A program made the translations under genes and the position numbers. From Heterostelium album PN500 (taxonomy: Eukaryota; Evosea; Eumycetozoa; Acytosteliales; Acytosteliaceae): 64,000 bases of DNA. Shown piece after piece: positions 39,701 to 49,800 of this stretch. The notes beneath the pieces are model-generated. The model was not told the DNA's origin and ran no database searches. It saw only the letters and a program-made list of their open reading frames with translations. Where the stretch lies: positions 1,432,435 through 1,496,434 of the forward strand of contig NW_008805072.1 in the NCBI RefSeq assembly GCF_000004825.1, in the 5' to 3' direction. Numbering within the stretch: the first letter of the stretch is position 1; the number at the start of each line of letters is the position of its first letter.

Positions 39701-40385
39701 CAGTGCACTACTTCAATTCGCTGGTTTCTATGTAACGAAATCCAGTGTCACTCAAGTGTCACCGGCGGTCTCACAATACAAAAAACTCTATACTTTAACA
39801 CCCAAAGATATCATTGGTAACACCGAGTTTATCAATGACTTCCAGGTCTACTACAACCTGGTAATCGAACCAAACACCTCTTGTATTATCATTCCTTGTA
39901 CATTCACACCGGGAATCGAATCTTCCTACGCGCTCCGTGTTGTATCATCGCAACCATCGTGCGTACTCACTCAACTTCCAGACTGGGGTGTAAAGAGAGT
40001 CAGTGGCGAGTGGCGTGGTGCAAGCTGCGGTGGTCGTTACAGCAATACCTCGAGCTCATGGACACAGAATCCACGATTCCAATTCAATTTGATGCGTGGC
40101 GGTCGCTACACCATCATTCTGAATCAATCCGAGAAACAGGTGAACCACGGTATCGGATTCTATTTCTTCAAGACATTCCCCGATGGTAATCTTAAAGAAC
40201 TAGTGTGCAAGAGTGGTTTTGTATCTGGCAAGGAAGTTGTCGTCGAAGGTGCCTCTGCCGAGTCCATCCAAGGTACCATCTTACCGGCAACTTTTGAAGC
40301 CGGTATTCCAGATACCTTCTCGGTAACCGTTTACAGTGAATATGAATTTGAATTTGTTCCACCAACACAAGCATTTGCTTCGTAA
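36709..40385 (+). CDS. STE20/MST-type protein kinase with four calpain-domain-III-like repeats, 1129 aa
   Basis: Four exons: 36709..36975, 37074..37275, 37371..37702 and 37797..40385. The kinase domain (about residues 19-275) is complete: GRGSFGAVY, VAVKQV with the Lys, HRDIKPGN, DFGVSGQ, activation loop ending GTPFFLAPE, and HPFFEKK at the end. GTPFFLAPE with the MST-like region SYVMRTLTDSAQEII places it in the GCK-II/MST (Hippo, KRS) group. Next comes a 300-residue Asn/Ser/Pro/Gln-rich linker. Then come four beta-sandwich repeats starting near residues 580, 719, 855 and 1001. Each has a W-x-G-x-(S/T)AGG-like motif and an NPQF/NPKF motif (SGVWSGRSAGG, GSFEWRGQSAGG, GEWKGITAGG, GEWRGASCGG). 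These look like calpain domain III, a C2-like lipid- or calcium-binding module, so membrane recruitment is a fair guess. There is no SARAH domain. Confidence 0.93.
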
Positions 40386-40742
40386 AATTAACACAAACAT
40401 TAATCACATCAACAACACCAACACCAACACCAAACAACAATAATACATATATATTTTTCCCCATTATATTTTTATATAGAGTTTTCATACAATGAACTAC
40501 GTCATCATTTAATTGTAAAGAAGAAAGAATATTTGAATATTATATATTACATTCACATATATATATTAACAAAAGTATAATATTCAATCAGTTAAAAAAA
40601 AAAGCTTAAAACTAAATAAAAAAAAAAAAAATACAAAAATGTAATTTAAACAACATCAACATAATCTATCTATATACAAAACTAATTGATTTTATTAATA
40701 TATTCTAATAATATACAGTTCTATAATATCATCTGATCATTT
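40386..40742. other. Convergent 3' spacer
   Basis: Short AT-rich region between the kinase (+) and the next gene (-), with CAACA repeats and A runs. No feature is seen. Confidence 0.5.
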
Positions 40743-41252
40743 TTATTGTCTGATGATTCCTCTTTTTGTTTGAAGATATTGTAATAATTGGTTGTTGTTT
40801 GATGTTTTTGCGTTTAGAATCGAGATATCAGTAACTTCATAGTTTTTACCAAACCAATTCTTTACTTCTTCGCTCTCTATTAGATAGGATACTATTTCAA
40901 CACTACTACCTAAGCAACAGTAGTCTAGCAGATGAATGACGTTAAATGGTGCTTTGAATTCATCGACCGCCAACTTGTACGCAAAAAGTTTGAAACGCTC
41001 TAAATCTTTGTTTTTCTGCGAGAATGAACAGAGTGATGCAGGTGACAGATAGCTATTTGAGTCATATTTGAATTTATCCGTTAGCAATTGTAGATTTCCA
41101 CTCTGACATATCCAATCAATCTTAAGATTCTTAAATGAAAGCGAATAACCACTCTTTGCAATATTGATACCATTTATAAAACTAAATATCGATAGCCTTA
41201 CTACTTGATTCTTTATTAATGAAAAGAATATGTTAGTATTGCTCTCTGTCAT
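40743..41252 (-). CDS. Dictyostelid ankyrin-family-like protein, 169 aa, single exon
   Basis: One exon from ATG 41252 to the stop at 40743. The opening (FFSLIKNQVVRLSIFSFING) and the body, with a loop like LLDYCCLGSSVEIVSYLIE and a C-terminal ITDISILNAKTSNNNQLLQYLQTKRG-type region, resemble the large dictyostelid family of short, degenerate ankyrin-repeat proteins, whose members start with an I-[FL]-x-x-I-x-x-N/K-x-x-[LIV]-R motif. This copy is shorter than typical members (often 400-700 aa) and may be a truncated or recently split copy. It borders the tRNA-linked transposon island, a common location for such expanded families. No function is assignable. Confidence 0.6.
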   Translation of the reverse strand: MTESNTNIFFSLIKNQVVRLSIFSFINGINIAKSGYSLSFKNLKIDWICQSGNLQLLTDKFKYDSNSYLSPASLCSFSQKNKDLERFKLFAYKLAVDEFKAPFNVIHLLDYCCLGSSVEIVSYLIESEEVKNWFGKNYEVTDISILNAKTSNNNQLLQYLQTKRGIIRQ

Positions 41253-41499
41253 TGTTTCTATAAAAATTAATTCTTTATATCAATTATGTAAAGGCGATCT
41301 CAAAAAAGAATGGAGATCATGAATCCCACCTTTATTAATCGTGAACGTAATTCGTCATATAAATAGATATCTCATATAACAGGATATCAGATTAATTTAA
41401 TTATGAGATTGAAAGTGTCTAAAGTTCGGAAATTAATTTAAAAAAATTAAAGTTTGGTAAATATTTAAAATTCTAATTGGATTTTAAGCAAAAATCGAG

Positions 41500-41572
41500 G
41501 CCCGGTTAGCTCAGTCGGTAGAGCGCACGGCTCTTAACCGTGTGGTCGTGGGTTCGAGCCCCACATTGGGCG
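41500..41572 (+). tRNA. tRNA-Lys (anticodon CTT), copy 1
   Basis: Acceptor GCCCGGT/ATTGGGC, A box TTAGCTCAGTCGGTAGAGC, anticodon arm CACGG-CTCTTAA-CCGTG (CTT, Lys), B box GGTTCGAGCC. There is no intron. T6 follows after a few bases. It is identical to the copy at 45668. Confidence 0.95.
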
Positions 41573-41595
41573 TCTTCTTTTTTAATAGTCTTGAC

Positions 41596-41605
41596 CCGCA
41601 TGCGG
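41596..41605 (+). repeat. GC palindrome downstream of tRNA-Lys copy 1
   Basis: CCGCATGCGG, a perfect 10-bp palindrome starting 24 bp after the tRNA, followed by TATGACTTA. Confidence 0.8.
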
Positions 41606-41624
41606 TATGACTTACTTTCTCAAG

Positions 41625-43073
41625 GATGAGGTCAAGAAACTCGATAACATACTGTTTTGGTACCTGTGGTCGTGCCACCACTTTATACTGTTGTTCATAA
41701 ACACTCAACTACTGTTAGATCTATTCTATCCTAATACTACTAAACTTATTAATTAATAATAACTATAAAAAATAATAATAATAATAAAAATAATATTTTA
41801 TTGGCTATTTCTCACGGCCTGTGTGAGAATGTATATATAATATAAAACACGAACTAGCAGGTTTGTATCAATACCTGCAATTTGTTGATTGATCATGAGT
41901 CAACAAATCTTTTTTTGCAAAAAAAAAAAAAAAAAAAACTGTGGTCGTCCAACTCCAATCCGTTCATCGACTCCAAAAAGTATAAAAACACAATGAAAAA
42001 GACCAGAGCTGTACAACCATGGTTACGTGGTGGCATCTAGCTATGGGACATCCAACTTCGTAATGATGCGCAACATGTGTGGATATTCAACAGATTCCTA
42101 CTTTCATCCTCTGATCCTTCCAAAGTTTGTTATTATACCAGTTGGCTATCTCAAATCCAATGCAGATCTATCACCTCGCCATATCTCAATCTATGCTACA
42201 CTCTGTGACACCAATTGGCAGTTCATCTCAAACATCTGGACAACAAAATCAGATCTGCTAAACCTATTCTGATTGATGGTCTACCACCCACTCTGAAGCA
42301 AATCTACGACCACCTATTGATCATCAAACATGGCATTCCACCACTCCGCCACTAACTGATGGTCAGTTCCAGCTATCTCTACCACCAACCAAATTCGACT
42401 ACACATCTTACGACAGTATCTTCACCTATATATCGCTTATCAAACACCAGCGTGGACGAAACACTGTCTTCCGGTTCTTCTCTCGTTCGCTTCCTGGATT
42501 GGCTTAAAACAAAAACAAAGAATGTGAACTGTGCTTCACATACTGCTCTGACCCATATTTCCATACATTCTTTAATTGCCGAGCAGTTATGCACAGATTC
42601 ATTTAACACCATTCTTGATTCCTTAGAGCTTTCAGGTGGTCAACGATTCGATTGGGCTATGGAAGACGCTTATCAGTTTGTTAGAAGAAAGGACAACATC
42701 ACTACTCTCGCTTCACTTGTCTTTCATCAAATCTGGAAATTCTATTGTAAATCCTATTTTGGTGGTACTCCTCTCCACGATAACAACCTCCTATCTAATG
42801 AATCTATCATAAATGAATATATACAGCACATATCAGTTATGAAATTAAATATAAATAACAGTATCAGTAACTTACAATCCAAACTTAAATAACCAGTAAC
42901 CAATCAAATGTCAACCAACTATTATTTCCTCTTCTTCATTTCTTCATTTTCAATTAACCCAATCGATGATCAGTATTCTGATCAACTTAATAATCTATTA
43001 AATAACAATAACTAAAATAATTATAATAATAATCAAAATAGCAATCAATTTCCAGAATTATGAAAAAGTAAAA
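41625..43073 (+). mobile_element. 5'-truncated TRE-like LINE copy, interrupted by a SINE-like insert
   Basis: Homology to the full-length LINE starts at its position of about 49219 and runs through the ORF2 end and 3' UTR to GAATTATGAAAAAGTAAAA. The element starts 53 bp after tRNA-Lys copy 1 in the same orientation. It is interrupted at 41674..41938 by an A-tailed insert flanked by a 10-bp duplication of element sequence. The ORF2 remnant is dead: it has an in-frame stop (GGCTTAAAAC) and an 8-bp insertion (CCACTCCG). The longest surviving frame is 42359..42892, the C-terminal region KDNITTLASLVFHQIWKFYC. Confidence 0.93.
41674..41938 (+). mobile_element. SINE-like A-tailed insert, 265 bp
   Basis: The insert is flanked on both sides by CTGTGGTCGT (41664..41673 and 41939..41948), which is present once at this place in the intact LINE (49258..49267), so it is a target-site duplication. 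It ends in A20. The 3' half has three consecutive perfect hairpins: TTCTCAC/GTGAGAA (7 bp), GCAGGT/ACCTGC (6 bp) and ATTTGTTGA/TCAACAAAT (9 bp). There is no ORF and no clear pol III A/B box. It must have used the machinery of a LINE. It may be a SINE, a retrocopy of a structured RNA, or the 3' end of another LINE family. Confidence 0.8.
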
Positions 43074-43252
43074 TTTTCACGGATGAGCTCCAATCTTAAT
43101 AAAATACTATTATAAATTGATTGAACGAATATACCATTAATTTCTACCTCACTTCCATTTTTAATTGAAATTGATATATCTTTGGAATTTAAAGAAAAAT
43201 TCCACAAGTTATTGAAGAAAAATATTCCTTTAATTTTGTTAGTGGTATTCAT
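43058..43252 (-). CDS. Possible gene fragment, 64 aa, running into a LINE tail
   Basis: The ATG at 43252 opens a 64-codon frame starting MNTTNKIKGIFFFNNLWNFS with normal composition. Its last codons (NFTFS-stop) read into the 3' end of the LINE copy that finishes at about 43073. This suggests a first exon or 5' part of a gene cut by the insertion. I see no downstream exon on the other side of the element. It could also be a chance frame. Confidence 0.3.
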   Translation of the reverse strand: MNTTNKIKGIFFFNNLWNFSLNSKDISISIKNGSEVEINGIFVQSIYNSILLRLELIRENFTFS

Positions 43253-44054
43253 TTTATTAATTAAATACTACTATATATATTCTTATTTTAAGATTGATTA
43301 ATATTATATTTTTTAATAATCTTCAGAAACTTATTCTAAATATATAAAAAAATATTTAAATAATCCTTTTTGAAAACAAACTTCAATCAAACATGTCGGC
43401 TAAGCCTTCTGATTCCAATATCAAAAAATAGATTTTCATTATCATTTAATAAAATTAATATTTTTATTATTTTCATGACTTCAACATTTACACGTACAGA
43501 AACTGTTCTTTATATTTTCAGAGAAATTAAATTCGTTAAGAGATAAACTCTAGTTTTATATATCATCTTCTACTATAATCATCCTTGATTCGATTGATCT
43601 ATTTATTAATTTTAAAGATAAGAACAAATGTTTTAAAATGTTTGTTTTAAAGAATTACATTTTTTTATTCTTTTTTAGTATAAATATATTTTATAAAATA
43701 CTTATATTAAACATATTGAGGATAGGTCACAGAGAGAAAGTATAGAACTAAGATACAAGAAAGATAAAGGAAATGAATCTGAGATAGATAGAAAGAGTGA
43801 TCTCAACGACAAATCATCGCAGTTTAACTAAGCTAATAGATAAGTGCAAAAGCCAATAAATACAATTTTTTTTTTTTTATTATCAACAAATTGCAGGTAT
43901 TGATATTAACCTTTATAAATATAATATACTATTATCTATAAAATAATTTTTTTTTTTTTTTTTTTTAGGTCCTTTGCACTTTAAAACGTTTTTATCACCT
44001 CCTCACGAGTTGTATTGCCCGTGGGCTCTTAGGACATTAGTTTTTTATACGTTC
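43253..44054. other. Spacer with a second A-tailed scrap
   Basis: Mostly AT-rich. From 43873 to 43967, on the minus strand, an A20-class tract is followed by about 50 bases and then an A12-14 tract. The middle segment shares its 3' end, including TATCAATACCTGCAATTTG, with the SINE-like insert at 41.7 kb. GC patches at 44000-44035 contain the palindromes CTCACGAG and GCCCGTGGGC. Confidence 0.5.
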
Positions 44055-44933
44055 TGGTATAATTATTTTAGTTATTTTTATTTATAGATTATTAAGTTGA
44101 TGAGAATACTGATCATCGATTTGGTTAATTGAAAATGAAGAAATAAAGAAGAGGGATAATATTTGAGTGGTTACTGGTTATTTAAGTTTGGATTGTAAGT
44201 TACTGATACTGTTATTTATATTTAATTTCATAACTGATATGTGCTGTATATATTCATTTATGATAGATTCGTCAGATAGGAGGTTGTTATCGTGGAGAGG
44301 AGTACCACCAAAATAGGATTTACAATAGAATTTCCAGATTTGATGAAAGACAAGTGAAGCGAGAGTAGTGATGTTGTCCTTTCTTCTAACCAACTGATAC
44401 GCATCTTCTATAGTCCAATCGACTCGTTGACCACCTGAAAGCTGTAAGGGTTCAAGAATGGTGTTAAGTGAATCTGTGCATAACTGCTCGGCAATTAAAG
44501 AATGTATGGAAATATGGGTCAGAGCAGTATGTGAAGCACAGTTCACATTCTTTGTTTTTGTTTTAAGCCAATCCAGGAAGCGAACGAGAGAAGAACCGGA
44601 AGACAGTGTTTCGTCCACGTTGGTGTTTGATAAGCGATATATAGGTGAAGATACTGTCGTAAGATGTGTAGTCGAATTTGGTTGGTGGTAGAGATAGCTG
44701 GAACTGACCATCAGTTAGTGGCGGAGTGGTGGAATGCCATGTTTGATGATCAATAGGTGGTCGTAGATTTGCTTCAGAGTGGGTGGTAGACCAACTATCA
44801 AAAAAGGTTTAGCAGATCTGATTTTGTTGTCAAGATGTTTGAGATGAACTGCCAATGGTGCCACAGAGTGTAACATATGGCGAGGTGATCTGCATTGGAT
44901 TTGAGATAGCCAACTGGTATAATAACAAACTTT
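44055..44933 (-). mobile_element. 5'-truncated TRE-like LINE copy, minus strand
   Basis: The reverse complement matches LINE positions of about 49447 to 50330, ending in the 3' UTR at ACTAAAATAATTATA. It shares with the 41.6-43 kb copy the same premature stop and the same 8-bp insertion, which the full-length element lacks, so the two copies are sisters. They lie in opposite orientation about 1 kb apart. The longest surviving frame is 44178..44711. Confidence 0.92.
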
Positions 44934-45029
44934 AAAAATTTTGATTTTTTTTTTTTTTTTAAAGTATTCTCATATCATGAAGAATACTCAAATGGATTTT
45001 ATTTTTATTTGTTTATTTGTTAATGAGGT

Positions 45030-45655
45030 GGGATGGCGTTGGGAAGTTCCAGGTTTGGTGGTTCCAGTTGAGTTTGAAGTCGTCTAGCTTCTTCAGACAT
45101 TTTGATTGATATGCTTGAATGTTTGAGTTGTTTCGACCGAAGTCTTGTTTTGATTTTCTGATTAGTTTGTGGTATTCTAGTTTAGCTAGTCTGTTAATGT
45201 TGTTGGTTGTTGCGTGATAGAAGGTGGTGGGTGTGATGGGGAGTTGTGTGCGAGTTTGCAGTGGAGAATCCAGACCTGGTGCAGTACGATAGCAATAACG
45301 TTTCGATGTATCTCGTTTTTGCTTGTCATCTTGAGGATGTCCAACTCCCAGTCGAGGGTTTCCCCTGTAAATTTGTGTATGATACGTTTTAAGGTAGGTT
45401 TGTAGGTGTTAAGTATTTTGCATTTGAAGAGGTGGTGCTCGGTTATCTTGATCGGTGGGAGAACTGTGAATACGAATGGTAAGTGTTACAATTAATAATA
45501 GAAATCAAGATATCTCCTTTTACTCAGCAGGTAATTTGTAACAGTAAGCAGTGCATACAGAAGGTGAGGTCGATCTTTGAGATCGGTAGACATCTTGGGA
45601 AGAGTTTGAAGAGAGTATCTCGTCTTTTTAAAAATTTTGAATTCAATTTCGAAAT
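45030..45655 (-). mobile_element. Old, diverged LINE 3' fragment
   Basis: Minus-strand translation gives broken pieces of an ORF2 C-terminus: KLFPRCLPISKIDLTFCMHC, then PIKITEHHLFKCKILNTYKP, then EIHRNVIAIVLHQVWILHCK. These parallel, in the intact LINE, the zinc-finger CELC...FFNC and VSLVFHQIWKFYCK. Identity is low, so this is another family or an old copy, with at least two frame changes. Its upstream end lies 13 bp before tRNA-Lys copy 2. Confidence 0.65.
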
Positions 45656-45667
45656 TCCCCAATAGTA

Positions 45668-45740
45668 GCCCGGTTAGCTCAGTCGGTAGAGCGCACGGCT
45701 CTTAACCGTGTGGTCGTGGGTTCGAGCCCCACATTGGGCG
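45668..45740 (+). tRNA. tRNA-Lys (anticodon CTT), copy 2
   Basis: Identical over 73 nt to copy 1 at 41500, with the same cloverleaf and anticodon. Unlike copy 1, no run of four or more T follows until the T20 at 45798..45817, which belongs to the inserted LINE. Confidence 0.95.
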
Positions 45741-45764
45741 ACTACTATATTAAAAAGTGAAATA

Positions 45765-45774
45765 CCGCATGCGG
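45765..45774 (+). repeat. GC palindrome downstream of tRNA-Lys copy 2
   Basis: CCGCATGCGG (12-bp palindrome ACCGCATGCGGT if extended), starting 25 bp after the tRNA and followed by TGTAACTTA. Confidence 0.8.
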
Positions 45775-45779
45775 TGTAA

Positions 45780-45793
45780 CTTAAATAACCAAT
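45780..45793 (+). repeat. Target-site duplication, left copy
   Basis: CTTAAATAACCAAT, 14 bp, is repeated exactly at 50501..50514 after the LINE poly(A). It begins 40 bp 3' of tRNA-Lys copy 2. Confidence 0.85.
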
Positions 45794-45995
45794 ATAGTTT
45801 TTTTTTTTTTTTTTTTTCGCAAACAGTTAGTATTTGTAGATAATTTTTTCATATTTTTGTTATCAAGTTATCTAGCTATTATAATTATATATATTCGTTC
45901 CTCTTTAGTTATTAGTCTTAAATTTACGATCATATCAGTTAATTTATCAAATTTCACTAGTTTTACGATCATTAGTAGATTCACTATTCTTAAAT

Positions 45996-46811
45996 ATGGA
46001 TAATGTCGGTGCTAAAATAGCTAAATTCTACAAATCAAAGCATAAATATACGTATGCTACCGAATTCAAGCAATTGATCAAGCTCAACACCCTCTATGTT
46101 AGACTTTGCTTCCCCAACTCTAAGTACATAACTACAGCCACCAGAGACAAGCTACACGACTTGTTTCAAATCGTCTACAAAGATAGTGTGTTAACTGCCA
46201 AGAAAAACAGTGTCACCTTCTCTGGCAGAGTCGACTCTGAGAGACTTGGCGAGTTGCATCAGTTTTGTAATGGTAACCTGTCTGCCACCAAGTCTCGCAA
46301 GGTCACTGCATTCTTCCCAGAGTTTAACTTTATCAGAGTCTCGGCACTTGCATCTAAGGACTGTCTCGAAGCTGTATCAAAAGAGTTCGATGATGAAGGT
46401 ATCGAGAGAATGTTCGGTCACACCCCTGTTCACTTCAGTCATAGCTCAACCAAGTTAGTGACAAACGATGTCAACAAACCTATCTGGAAAACGTCGTCGT
46501 GGTACTTGTTTCCCAATGAAAAAATCTTCAAAGGCATCGATGCCAAAGATGAGAAATCAGGTTTTAAGTGCACACTCATACCGTACAAGCCACCCCCTGT
46601 TAAACCTGCACCAGCTACTGGCAATGCTCTGAAACCAAAGACTGACTCCACTGCTGCGCCGGCGAATGCGCCAGGTAGTAGCTCTGTGGCCGACAATAAG
46701 ATACAAACCGCTGATAAACCATGTGCTGTTCCAGAAGATCTCGGTAAAGATGGTGAAGAAGATGATGAAGTAAAGCCTACGACCTCACGAGGTCGCAAAG
46801 GTAAAGCTTAA
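45996..46811 (+). CDS. LINE ORF1 protein, 271 aa
   Basis: A complete frame from ATG to TAA. The N-terminal 180 residues are basic and mixed alpha/beta in composition (KIAKFYKSKHKYTYATEFKQ at the start). The C-terminal 70 are Pro/Ala-rich then acidic (EDLGKDGEEDDEVK) with a basic end (RGRKGKA). In D. discoideum TRE elements the ORF1 protein is thought to take part in tRNA-gene targeting through TFIIIB/TFIIIC. I infer the same here from position alone. No CCHC zinc knuckle is present. Confidence 0.85.
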   Translation: MDNVGAKIAKFYKSKHKYTYATEFKQLIKLNTLYVRLCFPNSKYITTATRDKLHDLFQIVYKDSVLTAKKNSVTFSGRVDSERLGELHQFCNGNLSATKSRKVTAFFPEFNFIRVSALASKDCLEAVSKEFDDEGIERMFGHTPVHFSHSSTKLVTNDVNKPIWKTSSWYLFPNEKIFKGIDAKDEKSGFKCTLIPYKPPPVKPAPATGNALKPKTDSTAAPANAPGSSSVADNKIQTADKPCAVPEDLGKDGEEDDEVKPTTSRGRKGKA

Positions 46812-49800
46812 TAACCACCGCCAACAAGTGCTTTAAAGCACTGGTATGGAACTGCAGAGGAGCAGCTTCCAATGCCTCAATCGCTGACATTTCCTCAACT
46901 ATTACTGGTTACAACCCACAACTCACTATACTTACTGAAACCAACAACATTAACAATCAATTTCATCAAACATTCAACCCTTTCAACCAACCTAACAAAA
47001 TCCTTGCTGTATCTAATGGTAAAGGCACTGGTGTTGCTATCATTGCTCACACCAGCCGCATCAAAATCAAACCCATTCTGCTTGATAAAAGTGGTAGATT
47101 CATTTTATTCAATGTCAATTATGTCGGTGGCCACAGCCTTAATATGCTTGCTGTGTATGCTCCTGCGTCATACTGGGAAAAGAAATCGTTCCCAGAGATG
47201 CTTCTCTCCACTCCTGAGCTCTGGTGTCCTAACAGGATCGATTTAATCTGCGGTGACCTCAACTGTGTACCCGGCGACGGCTCTCCTCTTTCAGTGGTGC
47301 TCGACTCTCTTAGTGATGAGCACGATCTGGTCGATCTTGGTCAGACTGTCGACATTCCCACGTACCGTTCGCCAATTACCGGCATTGCTAGACGTATTGA
47401 TAGAGCTTATGCTAAAAGCAGTCTGTTAAACAACTCCTTCAAGGTTGTTCCCAACGCTCTCTCTGATCATGCGATGCTTTCATTCAGCATCCCAACTGGT
47501 ATCTCCTCTAAGCTTCCACCCACACCTTGGAGACTAGACAGATACACTGCTATGGAATCTGTAGTCAAGTATGAGATAGAATCTATTCTCTCGTCCAGTG
47601 TCATCTCTTCGCTAAATGACTGGTTGTCTGTTAAGTCTACTATAGTCAACGTCTATAAAAAATACCAGCGGCTGCGTAGCATGGCCAAGAGGAAGATGAT
47701 TAAGAGTTTGATCAATACCATTAGCTCCACCGAACTATCATCTAACATCAGAACCAAAGCCAGCAACGATTTACTGTTACTTCAATCTGAAGAACATTCT
47801 GTTCGTGACTCCATACGCAAGATGAACCAGCAACTCCATGGTGAAGTTCCATCTAAAATGCTCACTGCCAAACTTGCTCAATCCAAGAAAGACTCATCTA
47901 TACCTGGGCTGTACAGAGGTAATAAATCCGTTACTTCAGACATCGACGAGATGACCAAGATCATGCATCGCTTCTACTCCAAACTATTCGCCGCTGAGAA
48001 AGACAATCCAGAGCTGCACGCGGAGATGCTTAAGAGAGCTTGGGATTGCAGTTCATCTAGGTTCAGTGAGATGGTTGGTATACAATTCACCATCGAAGAA
48101 GTAGCTGATATCATCTTGTCGTCTAACCCACATAAATCTCCGGGTCCTGATGGTCTTGGTCTGTGGTTCTATCGAGAACATATTGACACTATCGCACCGA
48201 TACTGACCACACTGTTCAACAAAGTGCTCACCGGTGAACAACATATCCCTCAAAATTTCAAAGTTGGTGTGATCACCACTATCTTCAAGAAGGGAGATAT
48301 CTATGATCCAGCCAATAGAAGACCTATTACATTGCTTAACTGTGATTATAAAATATTGTCTAAATCTATTAATGAGCGTCTGAAACCCGAGGTTGAGAAA
48401 GTCGTTAGCGTCTATCAAACTGGATTTGTCAAAAACCGTTACATCATGGACAATATAATTACCATGAAAGAAATCATTGATTACTGTAAACAACGTGGCA
48501 TTAAAGGTTTGATCACTCTGTTCGACTTCAATAAAGCGTTCGACTCCATATCGCATGGGTCCATCCGCCGTACTCTACTTCATGTTGGTACACCAATACA
48601 TCTAGTTGAACTTATAATGAACATGATCTCTGGCTCTACCGCTCAAGTTCTGGTCAACGGTTTTCTCACTGACCCAATCGCGCTGAACCGTGGTACCAAG
48701 CAAGGCGATCCGCTTTCGGCCACTCTATTCGTTCTAGTCATTGAATGCTTATCTCGTTGCATCAGACTGTGCCCTGCCGCTGGACTACCAATAAACGATC
48801 ATGGACACGCGCTCAAAATCAACCAATTCGCCGATGACTCTGCCACTTATTCACCTTCATTCAAAGATCTTAATACCAAACTGCGTATGTTTGATATGTT
48901 CTGCGATGCCACCTCGTCCCTAGTTAATGCAACCAAGTCAGTCATTATCAAAATTGGTGATCACACTGACGAGAAAACGTACCCACCGATCATTAACAAC
49001 CAGAAGATACCTATATCCACATCCGCTGAAAGATACCTGGGTCTGTACTTCACGTCCGACGGATTGCATCATTCGCTTGATTCTCTGATCAACTCTATTA
49101 AAGGACACCTGGTCCGTTGGAAAACTACTGGTGTCACTTTACGCACCAAGATGGCCATAGTCAAAAGCTACACACTCTCTAAGCTCACCTACAACATGTA
49201 CGTCGATAGATTTACCGATGAGGAAGTCAAGAAACTCGATAACATACTGTCTTGGTACCTGTGGTCGTCCAACTCCAATCCGTTCATCGACTCCAAGAAA
49301 TATAAAAACACAATGAAAAAGACCAGAGCTGTACAACCATGGTTACGTGGTGGCATCTCGCTATGGGACATCCAACTTCGTAACGATGCCCAACACGTGT
49401 GGATATTCAACAGATTCCTGCTTTCATCCTCTGATCCTTCCAAAGTTTGTTATTATACCAGTTGGCTATCTCAAATCTATTGCAGATCTATCACCTCGCC
49501 ATATCTCAATCTATGCTACACTCTGTGGCACCAATTGGCAGTTCATCTCAAACATCTGGACAACAAGATCAAATCTGCTAAACCAATTCTGATTGATGGT
49601 CTACCACCCACTCTAAAGCAAATCTACGACCACCTATTGTTCGTCAAACATGGCATTCCACCACTAACTGATGGTCAGTTCCAACTATCGCTACCACCAA
49701 CCAAATTCGACTACACATCTTACGACTGTATCTTCGCCTATATTTCGCTCATCAAACACCAGCGTGGACGAAACACTGTCTTCCGGTTCTTCTCTCGTTC

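Noticed and set aside
41511-41708. 65-codon minus-strand frame across tRNA-Lys copy 1
   Set aside because: It runs through the tRNA gene and the antisense of a LINE fragment.
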